The notes under the pieces: generated by a model
Told to the model about the DNA's origin: nothing
The model's input: only the letters and a program-made list of their open reading frames with translations
The model's database searches: none
NCBI GenBank assembly: GCA_026392155.1
Contig: JAPLCP010000167.1
Coordinates: forward strand, 1 to 37,055
Direction of reading: 5' to 3'
From: Armatimonadota bacterium
Lineage (GTDB): Bacteria > Armatimonadota > Armatimonadia > Armatimonadales > Armatimonadaceae
DNA length: 37,055 bases
Made by a program: the position numbers and the translations under genes
Part shown: one piece after another, positions 1 through 7,617 of the stretch
Numbering within the stretch: position 1 is the first letter of the stretch
Layout of the letters: every line of letters starts with the position of its first letter

Positions 1-1
1 A

Positions 2-268
2 AATAACTGGATATCTATAAAGCTGATTGGTCAATATTCAAATCGTGATGCTATAGGTGCTTTGGTTCAAATGAAATCTGGGGGTATAACACAACAACGC
101 TATCTTCATAGTGGAGGGAGCTTTCTCTCTGAGAGTCAGCGTTTATTGACCTTCGGGCTGGGGAAATTAAAAAAAATTGATGAAGTTAAAATTATTTGGC
201 CTTCTGGAAGAATCCAGATCCTAAATAATCTTCAGATTAACAAACGGTTTACAATAACTGAGGAGTAG
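2..268 (+). CDS. C-terminal part of an ASPIC/UnbV-domain (CRTAC1-like) protein, 5' truncated by window edge
   Basis: The frame is open from base 2 and gives 88 residues. They match the ASPIC/UnbV module that ends FG-GAP/VCBS-repeat exported proteins: a W-x-x-x-x-L-x-G start, SNRDAIGA, a central FGLG, WPSG, and a closing TITEE. The FG-GAP propeller expected upstream lies outside the window. Such proteins are normally secreted or surface bound; their substrate is unknown. The segment is much richer in A+T than everything after base ~650, and its codons often end in A or T, so this gene may have been acquired or belong to a different compositional block. A TTG at 62 could be read as a start but would cut the domain, so a partial gene is the better reading. 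Confidence 0.85.
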   Translation, partial: NNWISIKLIGQYSNRDAIGALVQMKSGGITQQRYLHSGGSFLSESQRLLTFGLGKLKKIDEVKIIWPSGRIQILNNLQINKRFTITEE

Positions 269-275
269 TTTTTCT

Positions 276-605
276 ATGAAAAATCAAATACCTGTTTGGG
301 CAATTATTGCCGCTGTAGTCGCTGTACTAGCTCTCGTTGCTTTCTTCGGAATACGAGCTCTTGGCCCCAACTCGTCTGGGGGACGTAATGTCGCTGATAC
401 TGAAGCGCAGGGACGTATGAAACAACAAATGGATAACATGCGAAAAGACATGACCGGGGGCGGAGCTCGTCCTAGTGGAGGCTATGCAGGGCAGGGTGGT
501 GGTTACGGTGGTTACGGCCGTCCCGGTGGCTACGGTGGCTACGGTCGCCCTAGTGGCCAAGGTGGTGGTTATGGTGGCCAAGGTGGTAGTTATGGTGGAC
601 GCTAG
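276..605 (+). CDS. small membrane-anchored Gly/Tyr-rich repeat protein
   Basis: This 109-aa protein has one hydrophobic segment at residues 8-29, a short polar region, then a tail (about residues 61-109) made almost only of Gly, Tyr, Gln, Arg, Pro and Ser in GGYGGYGRP-like repeats. A GAGGAG ribosome site lies 6-7 nt before the ATG and overlaps the end of the ASPIC/UnbV gene, so the two are probably co-expressed. The likely topology is N-in with the flexible tail outside or in the periplasm. Tails of this kind are low-complexity, adhesive or phase-separating in other proteins, but no function can be assigned. The TM half is AT-rich like the upstream gene; the tail is GC-rich because of its Gly codons. 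Confidence 0.75.
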   Translation: MKNQIPVWAIIAAVVAVLALVAFFGIRALGPNSSGGRNVADTEAQGRMKQQMDNMRKDMTGGGARPSGGYAGQGGGYGGYGRPGGYGGYGRPSGQGGGYGGQGGSYGGR

Positions 606-614
606 CTTCTCTTG

Positions 615-1853
615 ATGCTGACACGACGGCGCTTTTTGGGTGCGCTTGGCCTTGCTCCGCTCACAGGTTGCGGTCGGAGCAGTGCACGCACCACCATACG
701 CTTCTGGAACGGCTTCACCGGCCCCGATGGACGCACGATGCTTCGGCTCGTCCGGCGCTTTAACGAGGAGAACCCGGAGATCACGGTGCTCATGCAGCGC
801 ATGGACTGGGGCACCTACTACAACAAGCTCTTCGTGGGTGGGTTGGGTGGCCGCGCCCCCGAGGTCTTTGTGCTCCACACCCGCGCCTTGCTCAGGTTCG
901 CTCGTGCGGGCTTTGCTGCGCCACTGGATCCGCTGCTGGGTGACTTTCCTGCGGCCACAGACGACCTCGATCCCAATGTCTGGGAGGCGGCAAAAGTTGA
1001 GGGAAGCCACTTTGGTCTCCCACTCGATGTGCATGCGATGGGCATGTACTACAACCGCAAGCTCTTCCGCGACTCGGGGCTCGATCCCCAGAAGCCTCCG
1101 AGCAATCGTGTGGAGTTTCTGGAGGCGATGCGCCGCATCAAAAAGCCCGGTAAAAACGGCGAGCCCGATCAGTGGGGCTACGTCTTTACTAACTTTGAGA
1201 CCTGCACCTACACGTTTCTCAAGCAGTTCGGCGGCTCGCCCTTCACGCCGGACTACGCGCGTTGCACGCTCAACAGCCCCAAAAATATCGCGGCGCTGCG
1301 CTTCTGCCACGATCTCATCAAAGATGGCCTCGTGCCCTCGCCGGAGAATATCGACTCCTGGATTGGGTTTCGCCAGGGGCGCATCGGGATGGTCTTTGAG
1401 GGCATCTACATGCTCGCCGACCTCCAGAAGCAGAAAGACCTCGACTTTGCAGGCGCTCCCGTGCCCCAAGTGGCCGATCACACGGCGGTCTGGGCCGACT
1501 CGCACAACCTCTGCCTGAAGTCAGGGCTCACTCCTGAGAAGCAGCAGGCGGCGTGGAAATTCATGCGCTTCCTCTCTGACAATAGCCTCGACTGGGCCGA
1601 CGGCGGCCAGATTCCGACTCGCCCGAGCCTGCGCAAGACCGAGCGTTTTGAGAAAATGGCGGTGCAGAGCGCCTTTGCAAAGCAAATCTCGTTTGTGCAG
1701 TACCAGCCGCGCCTGCCCTTTATCTTTGAGTATCAGACTGAGTACAACTTGGCGGTGGAGAAGATCCTGAGGGGCAAGGCCAGCCCGGAAGACGCGCTCG
1801 CCGCCGCCGAGAAACGCGTCAATGAGATTATCAAGCGGGAGGCGACGCCATGA
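615..1853 (+). CDS. ABC transporter sugar-binding lipoprotein (extracellular solute-binding family 1)
   Basis: This 412-aa protein begins with a twin-arginine-like basic stretch (TRRRFLGALG) and a lipobox PLTGC with Cys19, so it is probably an exported lipoprotein. The body resembles family-1 sugar-binding proteins: an IRFWNGFTGPDG strand, FNEENPEI, YYNKLF, a GLPLDVHAMGMYYN core, and a WKFMRFLSD C-lobe helix. It would capture an oligosaccharide and deliver it to the two permeases that follow with a 4-bp ATGA overlap and then a 1-bp TAATG overlap. The GH43 genes downstream suggest an arabino-oligosaccharide, as in AraNPQ systems; this is inferred. A TTG at 612 is in frame, but the ATG at 615 is preferred. 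No ATPase gene is present, as is common when a shared MsmX/MsmK-type ATPase serves several importers. Confidence 0.9.
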   Translation: MLTRRRFLGALGLAPLTGCGRSSARTTIRFWNGFTGPDGRTMLRLVRRFNEENPEITVLMQRMDWGTYYNKLFVGGLGGRAPEVFVLHTRALLRFARAGFAAPLDPLLGDFPAATDDLDPNVWEAAKVEGSHFGLPLDVHAMGMYYNRKLFRDSGLDPQKPPSNRVEFLEAMRRIKKPGKNGEPDQWGYVFTNFETCTYTFLKQFGGSPFTPDYARCTLNSPKNIAALRFCHDLIKDGLVPSPENIDSWIGFRQGRIGMVFEGIYMLADLQKQKDLDFAGAPVPQVADHTAVWADSHNLCLKSGLTPEKQQAAWKFMRFLSDNSLDWADGGQIPTRPSLRKTERFEKMAVQSAFAKQISFVQYQPRLPFIFEYQTEYNLAVEKILRGKASPEDALAAAEKRVNEIIKREATP

Positions 1854-2746
1854 CAAATAAATCCCCTTCCTTGCGGCAGGGAAGGGGCCAGGGGATGGGT
1901 TCCTGGCTCTTTGCCGCGCCGCACTTGATCCTCTTTGTCGCCTTTGTACTGGGGCCGCTGCTCTTTGGCCTGGGGCTGAGCCTGTTTCGTTGGGACATTC
2001 TGACCGCACGCCCCGCGCAGTTTGTGGGGCCTGCTAACTACCAAGAAGCGCTCAAGGACGAGTATGTCTACAAGGCGCTCTGGGCGACGGTGCGTTTTGT
2101 CTATCTCGCGGTTCCGGCGACCATTCTGCTGGGGCTCCTGCTGGCGGTTGGCCTCTCCCAGGTCAATGAGAAGCGCCGCGCGTTTTGGCGGGCACTGTGC
2201 TACCTGCCGCACCTGCTGACCGTGAGTGTGGTTGGCCTGCTCTGGCGCTGGTTCTACAACACGGAGTTTGGGCTCTTCAATGCCTATCTGAACAAGTTCT
2301 TTGGCATCAAGATCGCCTGGCTCTCGGACGTCAACTGGGCGATGCCCGCTATCGTGATCATGACCCTCTGGTGGACTCTGGGCGGGCCGATGCTGGTCTT
2401 TCTGGCAGCGATCCAGAACATCCCAAACTCTTACCACGAGGCCGCCGCCATCGATGGAGCGACGGGGACACAGGCGTTCTTTAAGATTACCTTGCCGCTC
2501 CTTCGCCCGGTGCTGCTCTTCTCGATGGTGATGAACGTCATCGGCTCCTTCCAAGTCTTTGGCCAGGTCTTCATGATCACCCGTGGCGGCCCCGAGCTCT
2601 CGACCCGAACCCTGGTGCAGTACATCTACGACACCGCGTTTAACAACTACCGCATGGGCTACGCCGCCGCAATCTCCTGGCTGCTCTTTCTCGTAATCGC
2701 CGTCTTTTCGATTATTCAGTTCCGGCTGATGCGGGAGTCCAAATAA
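1850..2746 (+). CDS. ABC sugar transporter permease, MalF/AraP type
   Basis: This 298-aa protein has six predicted membrane helices and the inner-membrane permease signature EAAAIDGATGTQAFFKITLPLL (EAA loop, residues ~196-217), where the ATPase docks. The start ATG overlaps the stop of the binding-protein gene (ATGA). The first ~17 residues (KSPSLRQGRGQGMG) are not permease-like: they are translated from a palindromic insert at 1863-1887, so the original N-terminus was probably shorter or replaced. The gene is followed by its MalG-type partner with a TAATG overlap. Together with the lipoprotein it forms the membrane part of an importer, probably for arabinan or other plant hemicellulose oligosaccharides. 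Confidence 0.93.
   Translation: MTNKSPSLRQGRGQGMGSWLFAAPHLILFVAFVLGPLLFGLGLSLFRWDILTARPAQFVGPANYQEALKDEYVYKALWATVRFVYLAVPATILLGLLLAVGLSQVNEKRRAFWRALCYLPHLLTVSVVGLLWRWFYNTEFGLFNAYLNKFFGIKIAWLSDVNWAMPAIVIMTLWWTLGGPMLVFLAAIQNIPNSYHEAAAIDGATGTQAFFKITLPLLRPVLLFSMVMNVIGSFQVFGQVFMITRGGPELSTRTLVQYIYDTAFNNYRMGYAAAISWLLFLVIAVFSIIQFRLMRESK
1858..1900. repeat. GC-rich palindrome inserted in frame at the permease N-terminus
   Basis: CCCCTTCC (1863-1870) and GGAAGGGG (1880-1887) form a perfect 8-bp inverted repeat around the loop TTGCGGCAG, followed by a CAGGGGATGGG tail. It is read through as KSPSLRQGRGQG, a composition foreign to permease N-termini. It resembles in kind the other in-gene palindromes of this window, although its sequence differs from theirs. 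Confidence 0.65.
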
Positions 2747-3570
2747 TGCGCCGACGGAAACTCTCGCCTGCGGAGCTGCTGATTGCAATCGCTGCTCTGA
2801 TCTTTGTCTTTCCCGTGGCGATGATCTTTATCACGTCGTTCAAGCCCGATGGCGAGGTGGTCAAGTTTGAGAGCATCTTCCCCAAGCACGCGACTCTGGC
2901 CAACTTCCAGGAGGTGCTGGGAACCCCCGAAGAGATTCCTCTCCTGCGCTGGTTTCTGAACTCGCTTGGGATCTCCACGGCGACCACGCTGCTGGTGCTC
3001 TGCGTGGCGTCGCTCTCGGCCTATGCGTTCGCGCGGCTGGAGCTGCCGGGCAAGAAATGGGTTTTCCCTCTGGTCATTGGGACGCTCATGGTGCCGGGGC
3101 AGATTCTCCTCGTGCCAGTCTATCTGGAGCTCAATGCCCTCCACTGGCTCGACTCGCCGCTAGCGCTGATCGTCCCGGCGGGCGGCAGTGCCTTTGGCTT
3201 CTTCATGCTCCATAGCTTCTTTATGGGAATCCCGCGCGAGCTGGAAGAGGCCGCAGAGATCGATGGCTGCTCGCGCTTTGGGATCTTCTGGAACGTGATT
3301 ATCCCGCTCTCCAAATCACCGCTGGCCGCGCTGGCGATCTTCACCTTTGTGGGCTCCTGGAATGACTTTCTCGGCCCGCTGGTGTACTTAGACTCGGTGG
3401 ATCACTACACGCTTCCGGTGGGAGTCGCGCTGTTTCAGAGCAGCTACGCCAGTGAGTACGGCCTGACTCTGGCGGCGGGCGTCCTGTGCACGCTCCCCAC
3501 CCTTCTCGCCTTTCTGATCTTCCAGCGCCACATTCTAGCGGGAATGGCGTCGTCGGGGCTCAAAGAATAA
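2746..3570 (+). CDS. ABC sugar transporter permease, MalG/AraQ type
   Basis: This 274-aa protein has six predicted membrane helices. Features of the MalG branch are visible: the FITSFKPDGEV N-terminal segment, FLNSLGIS, the EAA-loop motif LEEAAEIDGCSRFGIFWNVIIPLSKSP split here as EEAAEIDG and IIPLSKSP (residues ~165-186), and an Asn-Asp-Phe (WNDFLGPLVY) sequence. The start overlaps the upstream permease stop as TAATG, which predicts translational coupling and a 1:1 ratio. It completes the transmembrane pore of the importer. The GH43 gene that follows has no normal start codon after this gene's stop. Confidence 0.93.
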   Translation: MRRRKLSPAELLIAIAALIFVFPVAMIFITSFKPDGEVVKFESIFPKHATLANFQEVLGTPEEIPLLRWFLNSLGISTATTLLVLCVASLSAYAFARLELPGKKWVFPLVIGTLMVPGQILLVPVYLELNALHWLDSPLALIVPAGGSAFGFFMLHSFFMGIPRELEEAAEIDGCSRFGIFWNVIIPLSKSPLAALAIFTFVGSWNDFLGPLVYLDSVDHYTLPVGVALFQSSYASEYGLTLAAGVLCTLPTLLAFLIFQRHILAGMASSGLKE

Positions 3571-4694
3571 TTCAGCATGTCCATGATCCGGTGCTGGCAA
3601 AGAGCGAAGGTAAGTGGCATTTATTTTCAACCGGCAATGGGATTCCCTACCGGCTCTCCGATGATGGCGTGAGCTGGAAGTATGTTAAAGAGATTTTTAC
3701 GACGCTTCCTGCCTGGCACAAAGAGCTTGTTCCCGGCACGCGCAACCCGTGGGCACCGGACATCTCGTTCTGGGGTGGGCGCTGGCGGCTCGTCTACTCC
3801 GTCTCTACTTTTGGGAGCCAGCGCTCGGCGATTGGGATGGCGAGCTGTGAAAAACTCGGCGGTGATGGCTGGCGCGACGAGGGCCCGGTCTTTATATCGC
3901 AAAAAGGCGATCCCTACAACGCGATTGACCCCAATATCTTTGTCGAGAAAGATGGGACGCCCTGGCTGAGCTTTGGCTCGTTCTGGCAGGGGATTTTCTT
4001 GCTCAAGCTTGATCCCAAGACGGGCAAGCCCATTTCAAACGCGGTGCCCAAGTGTATCGCGGCCCGACCGGGCTCCACCGCGATCGAGGCTCCGTTTATC
4101 ACCCTGCGCGGCGGCTGGTACTACCTCTTTGTCAGCCATGACTTCTGCTGCCGGGGCGTCAATAGCACCTATAAAAGCGTCGTCGGGCGCTCCCAGAAAA
4201 TCGAAGGGCCGTATCTCGACCGCGACGGCAAGCCGCTCTTGCAGGGCGGTGGAACCGTGGTTTCTCAAGGCCAAGGGCGCTGGCGTGGGCCGGGGCACTG
4301 CGCCGTGGTGGGCGACACGTTTCTCTGCCACGCCTACGATGCGGAGAACAACGGCATCCCCACTCTCTTCATGGGCAGTCTGCGCTGGGATCGAAGTGGC
4401 TGGCCGAGCCTGAAAGATGCCCCCAAGCCGCCCAAGTGGATGGGCTTGATCGGGGCCTGGGAGCACACCCCCGAGGGCGGCGCGGCGACTATGCTCACCT
4501 TTAAGGCCGATGGTACCACCAGTGCGCCCGGTGGAACCTGGAGCCAAGAAGGACAGACGGTGACCGTTCACTGGCCCGATGCAAAAGCGCCGGGTGGTGC
4601 TTGGCAAGATAGGCTCACGCTCGCGAGAGACTTCGCCACCTACCAGGGAGTCAACCTGCAAGGGCACCCCCTGCGAGGCCGCCGCGTTGCCTGA
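3570..4694 (+). CDS. GH43 endo-1,5-alpha-L-arabinanase-like enzyme, apparently intracellular
   Basis: The 374-aa reading shows a five-bladed GH43 core with the three acidic residues in place (counted from 3570): Asp6 in HVHDPV, Asp120 in NAIDPN and Glu173 in STAIEAPF. The block SVSTFGSQRSAIGMA and FVSHDFCCRGVNSTYK is typical of endo-arabinanases. After about residue 290 comes a small beta domain (WMGLIGAWEH...) like the C-terminal domain of extracellular arabinanases. No signal peptide is visible. The start is odd: the only codons between the permease stop and the conserved HVHDP are ATA and ATT. The ATT at 3570 overlaps the TAA stop (TAATT), mimicking the TAATG junction one gene earlier. The alternative is GTG at 3486, deep inside the permease gene. 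The product probably cuts imported arabino-oligosaccharides. Confidence 0.85.
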   Translation: MQHVHDPVLAKSEGKWHLFSTGNGIPYRLSDDGVSWKYVKEIFTTLPAWHKELVPGTRNPWAPDISFWGGRWRLVYSVSTFGSQRSAIGMASCEKLGGDGWRDEGPVFISQKGDPYNAIDPNIFVEKDGTPWLSFGSFWQGIFLLKLDPKTGKPISNAVPKCIAARPGSTAIEAPFITLRGGWYYLFVSHDFCCRGVNSTYKSVVGRSQKIEGPYLDRDGKPLLQGGGTVVSQGQGRWRGPGHCAVVGDTFLCHAYDAENNGIPTLFMGSLRWDRSGWPSLKDAPKPPKWMGLIGAWEHTPEGGAATMLTFKADGTTSAPGGTWSQEGQTVTVHWPDAKAPGGAWQDRLTLARDFATYQGVNLQGHPLRGRRVA

Positions 4695-5691
4695 GCCGAC
4701 TCCCTGGAAAATCCCGGTGATGCGTGGCGCGATCCGGCAGCGTAGCGGGGCGCTTCTGGGGGCACGCACGGAGCATGGCAAAGATGGCGCAACGGTGCTC
4801 GCGTCTCAGAGCACGGACTCCGGTAAGACCTGGGGCGAGCCCGTCTCCATTATCCGCGACCCGGACAATGCCACGGATCTGGGCGATGGCGCATTTCTGG
4901 ACAGCAAGCGCCATGGGCTGCTCTATGTCTGCCGCCACAACCACCACGCCCAGAAATCCTACGCCATCGAGGTCTATCAGAGCATTGACTCCGGCAAGAG
5001 CTGGCAGCAGCACTCGACAGTTATTGCTAATTCACAGGGGCTTTGGGCCCCGTTTTTGTTTGATACTCCCGGCGGGCGCTTGCTCTGTGTCTACGACGAC
5101 GAAGAGACGCCGTTTCTGCGCGGCTTTCCAGGGCACCAGTGGCTCATGGGGCGCTTCTGGGACGCAAAAACAAAGACTTGGGGCGAGCCGGTTGTGGTCA
5201 GCCGCGCAGAAGATAAAAAGCTCTCCCGTGATGGCATGGGCACTGTCGTGAGTGTCGGGAAGCGCTTAATCTGTGCTTTGGAGAGTGTGGATACCGAGCC
5301 GCCCCATCCCGGCGTGATTCGTATTGTCACCAGCGACGACGACGGGCAGACTTGGGCACCGCGCCGCCTGCTCTTTCAAGCACCACAGCGCCCCCACATG
5401 GCCCTCTCGCCATTTCTCGCCAAGCGCACCGACGGCACTCTCATCTGCATCTTCGGCACCGATGAAGCCCAAGCCACGCCGGATAAGCCCGGCACACCCG
5501 CCCCCAAGCTCCACCTCGATATTAAGCTCTGCTTCAGCCACGATGGCGGCGCGAGCTGGAGTGCTCCAGAAACACTCTTTGTTGGCGGTCACCGAAACTA
5601 CCTACCGGGCCTGATCGCGCTTCCCAAGAACAAGCTCTATGCCCACTGGCTCAACTTTGCCGAAGATGCACTGCAAGGAACCATACTATGA
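4687..5691 (+). CDS. sialidase-fold (BNR/Asp-box) protein in arabinan operon
   Basis: About 334 aa from a TTG start that overlaps the end of the GH43 gene; ATG 4720 is an alternative that trims 11 residues. Four Asp-box motifs (S/T-x-D-x-G-x-T/S-W) are visible: STDSGKTW, SIDSGKSW, TSDDDGQTW and SHDGGASW. This is the signature of six-bladed sialidase-like propellers. No signal peptide is visible, so it should be cytoplasmic unless the start is wrong. The classical sialidase Arg triad cannot be assigned by eye, and in an arabinan locus a true sialidase is unlikely; related Asp-box proteins include exo-arabinosidases and uncharacterised hydrolases. The stop overlaps the next GH43 start (ATGA). 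Confidence 0.85.
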   Translation: MPEPTPWKIPVMRGAIRQRSGALLGARTEHGKDGATVLASQSTDSGKTWGEPVSIIRDPDNATDLGDGAFLDSKRHGLLYVCRHNHHAQKSYAIEVYQSIDSGKSWQQHSTVIANSQGLWAPFLFDTPGGRLLCVYDDEETPFLRGFPGHQWLMGRFWDAKTKTWGEPVVVSRAEDKKLSRDGMGTVVSVGKRLICALESVDTEPPHPGVIRIVTSDDDGQTWAPRRLLFQAPQRPHMALSPFLAKRTDGTLICIFGTDEAQATPDKPGTPAPKLHLDIKLCFSHDGGASWSAPETLFVGGHRNYLPGLIALPKNKLYAHWLNFAEDALQGTIL

Positions 5692-6593
5692 ATCCAATCT
5701 GCGCCGGGGCCGATCCCTGGGTAATCCACCACGACGGACAGTTTATTCTATGCCAGAGCCATCACAACGGGGTGGCGATTCGGCGAGCGGCGACACTGGC
5801 GGGGCTGGGCGTGGCGGTGATTGAGCCGCTCTGGCAGGCACCAGAGACGGGGCCGTTCTCGAAGGAAATTTGGGCACCGGAGCTGCATCTCTACCAAGGG
5901 CACTGGTATATCTATGTCGCTGCCGACGATGGGGAGAATAAAAACCATCGGATGATTGCGCTCCACTCGGCGAGCTTGCTGGGGCCGTATGTTTCTGTGG
6001 GGAAGCTGGCGCTCACGCCCGACCGCTGGGCCATTGACGGGACGCTGCTGGTGCATCCCAAGACAAAGCGGCTTTACTATCTCTGGTCGGGCTGGGAGGG
6101 CACGGAGAACACGGCGCAGCATCTCTATATCTGCCCGATGGCCGATCCGCTGACCCCGAGCGGCGAGCGCGTGAAGATTTCGTCGCCGGAGCTTGCGTGG
6201 GAAAAACGCGGCAGTGGCGGCCCAGGGAAGCTCCCCACGATCAACGAGGGGCCACAGGTTCTGGAGCGCAACGGGACGATTCATGTGGTCTACTCGGCGG
6301 CGGGCTCATGGTGCGATGACTACTGCTTGGGCCGCCTCACACTCCCACCCGGCGGCGATCCGCTCAGTCCGAGCGCCTGGAAAAAGCACCACGAGCCCGT
6401 CTTTGCAAAAACGACGAGTATCTTTGGGCCGGGGCACTGCTCGTTTGTGCGCGAGGGCAAGAAAAACAAGCAAGACTGGATTGTCTATCACAGTGCACGG
6501 CACGCGGGCTCCGGGTGGGACCGGGTGATCCGTGCGCAGACGTTTCAATGGGAAGGGGACATTCCTATCTTTGGAGCGCCGAGGGTATCCTAA
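5688..6593 (+). CDS. GH43 family glycoside hydrolase (alpha-L-arabinofuranosidase / exo-acting type)
   Basis: This 301-aa single-domain GH43 propeller has Asp9 (AGADPWV) as probable base, Asp117 (WAIDGTLL) as modulator and Glu187 (TINEGPQVL) as acid. The motif IWAPELHLYQGHWYIYVAADDG is characteristic (read as IWAPELH then WYIYVAADDG). No signal peptide is seen, so it probably acts in the cytoplasm on imported arabino- or xylo-oligosaccharides. The gene is coupled to the upstream Asp-box gene by an ATGA overlap. Together with the arabinanase-like GH43 at the front it gives an endo/exo pair. Beta-xylosidase activity cannot be excluded from sequence alone. Confidence 0.9.
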   Translation: MNPICAGADPWVIHHDGQFILCQSHHNGVAIRRAATLAGLGVAVIEPLWQAPETGPFSKEIWAPELHLYQGHWYIYVAADDGENKNHRMIALHSASLLGPYVSVGKLALTPDRWAIDGTLLVHPKTKRLYYLWSGWEGTENTAQHLYICPMADPLTPSGERVKISSPELAWEKRGSGGPGKLPTINEGPQVLERNGTIHVVYSAAGSWCDDYCLGRLTLPPGGDPLSPSAWKKHHEPVFAKTTSIFGPGHCSFVREGKKNKQDWIVYHSARHAGSGWDRVIRAQTFQWEGDIPIFGAPRVS

Positions 6594-6597
6594 AAGC

Positions 6598-7617
6598 ATG
6601 ATCCACACCCATGACGAAGCTTTAGAGGCACTTCGTAAAAAGTTCGACCTGCCTGCTCTGGCGGCGGTTGTGGTGGCAGAGGGCAAGCCGCAGACCGTGC
6701 TCGTGGCGGGAGTGCGCAAGGCAGGCGGCACGGATCCCGCGCTCCCCACGGATGCCTTCCATATCGGCTCCGATACCAAGGCAATGACAGCCGCTCTGGT
6801 AGGGCTTCTCGTGGACGAAGGCAAGCTGAGCTGGAAGTCCACCCTGGGAGAGCTGGTTGCCGAGACGCCCACAGCCTGGAAGGCAACGACCATTGAGGCA
6901 CTCCTAGCCCACCGGGCGGGCCTGACAAAAGACGAGCCCAAAGGCAAGAACTTGCTCTACATGCATCGCTTTACGGGGCCCCTGGAAAAGCAGCGTGCTC
7001 GCTGGTATATCGAGCGCCTAGCCACTCCCCCCGATGAGACCGCTGGGAAGTACCAGTATGCCAACGCGGGCTACGCGATCCTGGGAATGCTGGTCGAAAA
7101 GCTCGCGGCAACGCCCTGGGAGCGCCTGATTGCCGAGCGGCTCTGGAAGCCCTTAGGCATTATGGGCGGCGGGTTTGGGGCACCTCCCCTCGTCTGGCAG
7201 CACCTGCGCGAGGACAAAAAGCTGGTGGCGATAGACCCTAAAGAGAAGGCTGACAACCCGCCTCTCATGTCTCCTGCGGGCCGTGTGCACCTCCCGATTG
7301 GGGAGTGGGGCAAGTTTGTGGCAGTCTTTGCCGACCCGGAGCGCCAGAAGCTCCTCAAGCCAGAGACGATGAAAGCACTGACCACGCCACTCTTGGGGGG
7401 AAACTACGCAGGCGGCTGGGTTGTGGCCCAGCGAAGCTGGGCAGGGGGCATGGTGCTCAACCATGCGGGTAGCAACACCATGAACTTCTGCACCACCTGG
7501 GTTGCACCCAAGAAGCGCCTGGCGGTGCTCGTGGCAACCAACGTGGCCGATGAAGAGGCCCAGAAAGCCTGCGATGCCGCTGTCGGCGTGGTGCTTGCGC
7601 CGTACCTAAAGGGTTAA
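6598..7617 (+). CDS. serine hydrolase, class C beta-lactamase/esterase family
   Basis: This 339-aa protein carries the penicillin-binding catalytic set: Ser58-x-x-Lys61 (GSDTK), Tyr154-Ala-Asn156 (YAN) and a C-terminal H-A-G box (LNHAGSN). ATG 6598 is 4 nt after the GH43 stop, so it is probably the last gene of the arabinan operon. There is no obvious signal peptide, unusual for a beta-lactamase, so a cytoplasmic esterase that removes acyl decorations (acetyl or feruloyl) from imported oligosaccharides is a reasonable guess. The stop overlaps that of the convergent YmdB gene by 4 bp. Confidence 0.87.
   Translation: MIHTHDEALEALRKKFDLPALAAVVVAEGKPQTVLVAGVRKAGGTDPALPTDAFHIGSDTKAMTAALVGLLVDEGKLSWKSTLGELVAETPTAWKATTIEALLAHRAGLTKDEPKGKNLLYMHRFTGPLEKQRARWYIERLATPPDETAGKYQYANAGYAILGMLVEKLAATPWERLIAERLWKPLGIMGGGFGAPPLVWQHLREDKKLVAIDPKEKADNPPLMSPAGRVHLPIGEWGKFVAVFADPERQKLLKPETMKALTTPLLGGNYAGGWVVAQRSWAGGMVLNHAGSNTMNFCTTWVAPKKRLAVLVATNVADEEAQKACDAAVGVVLAPYLKG

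Noticed and set aside
327-1505. Long open frame on the minus strand across the start of the sugar-binding protein gene
   Set aside because: It mirrors the plus-strand gene, has no family-like sequence, and the plus frame has signal peptide, lipobox and family motifs.
1733-2788. Open minus-strand frame over the permease gene
   Set aside because: Rich in His, Arg and Glu with no domain; a by-product of GC-rich codons in the real permease gene.
3577-3579. ATG just after the permease stop as start for the GH43 gene
   Set aside because: It is in a different frame from the GH43 domain and leads only to a short frame.
4035-4781. Open minus-strand frame across the GH43 gene end
   Set aside because: No recognisable protein features and it contradicts the strongly supported plus-strand GH43 and Asp-box genes.
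4687-5691. True sialidase acting on sialic acid
   Set aside because: Only Asp-box structural motifs are visible; no sialic acid genes are nearby and the operon is arabinan-like.
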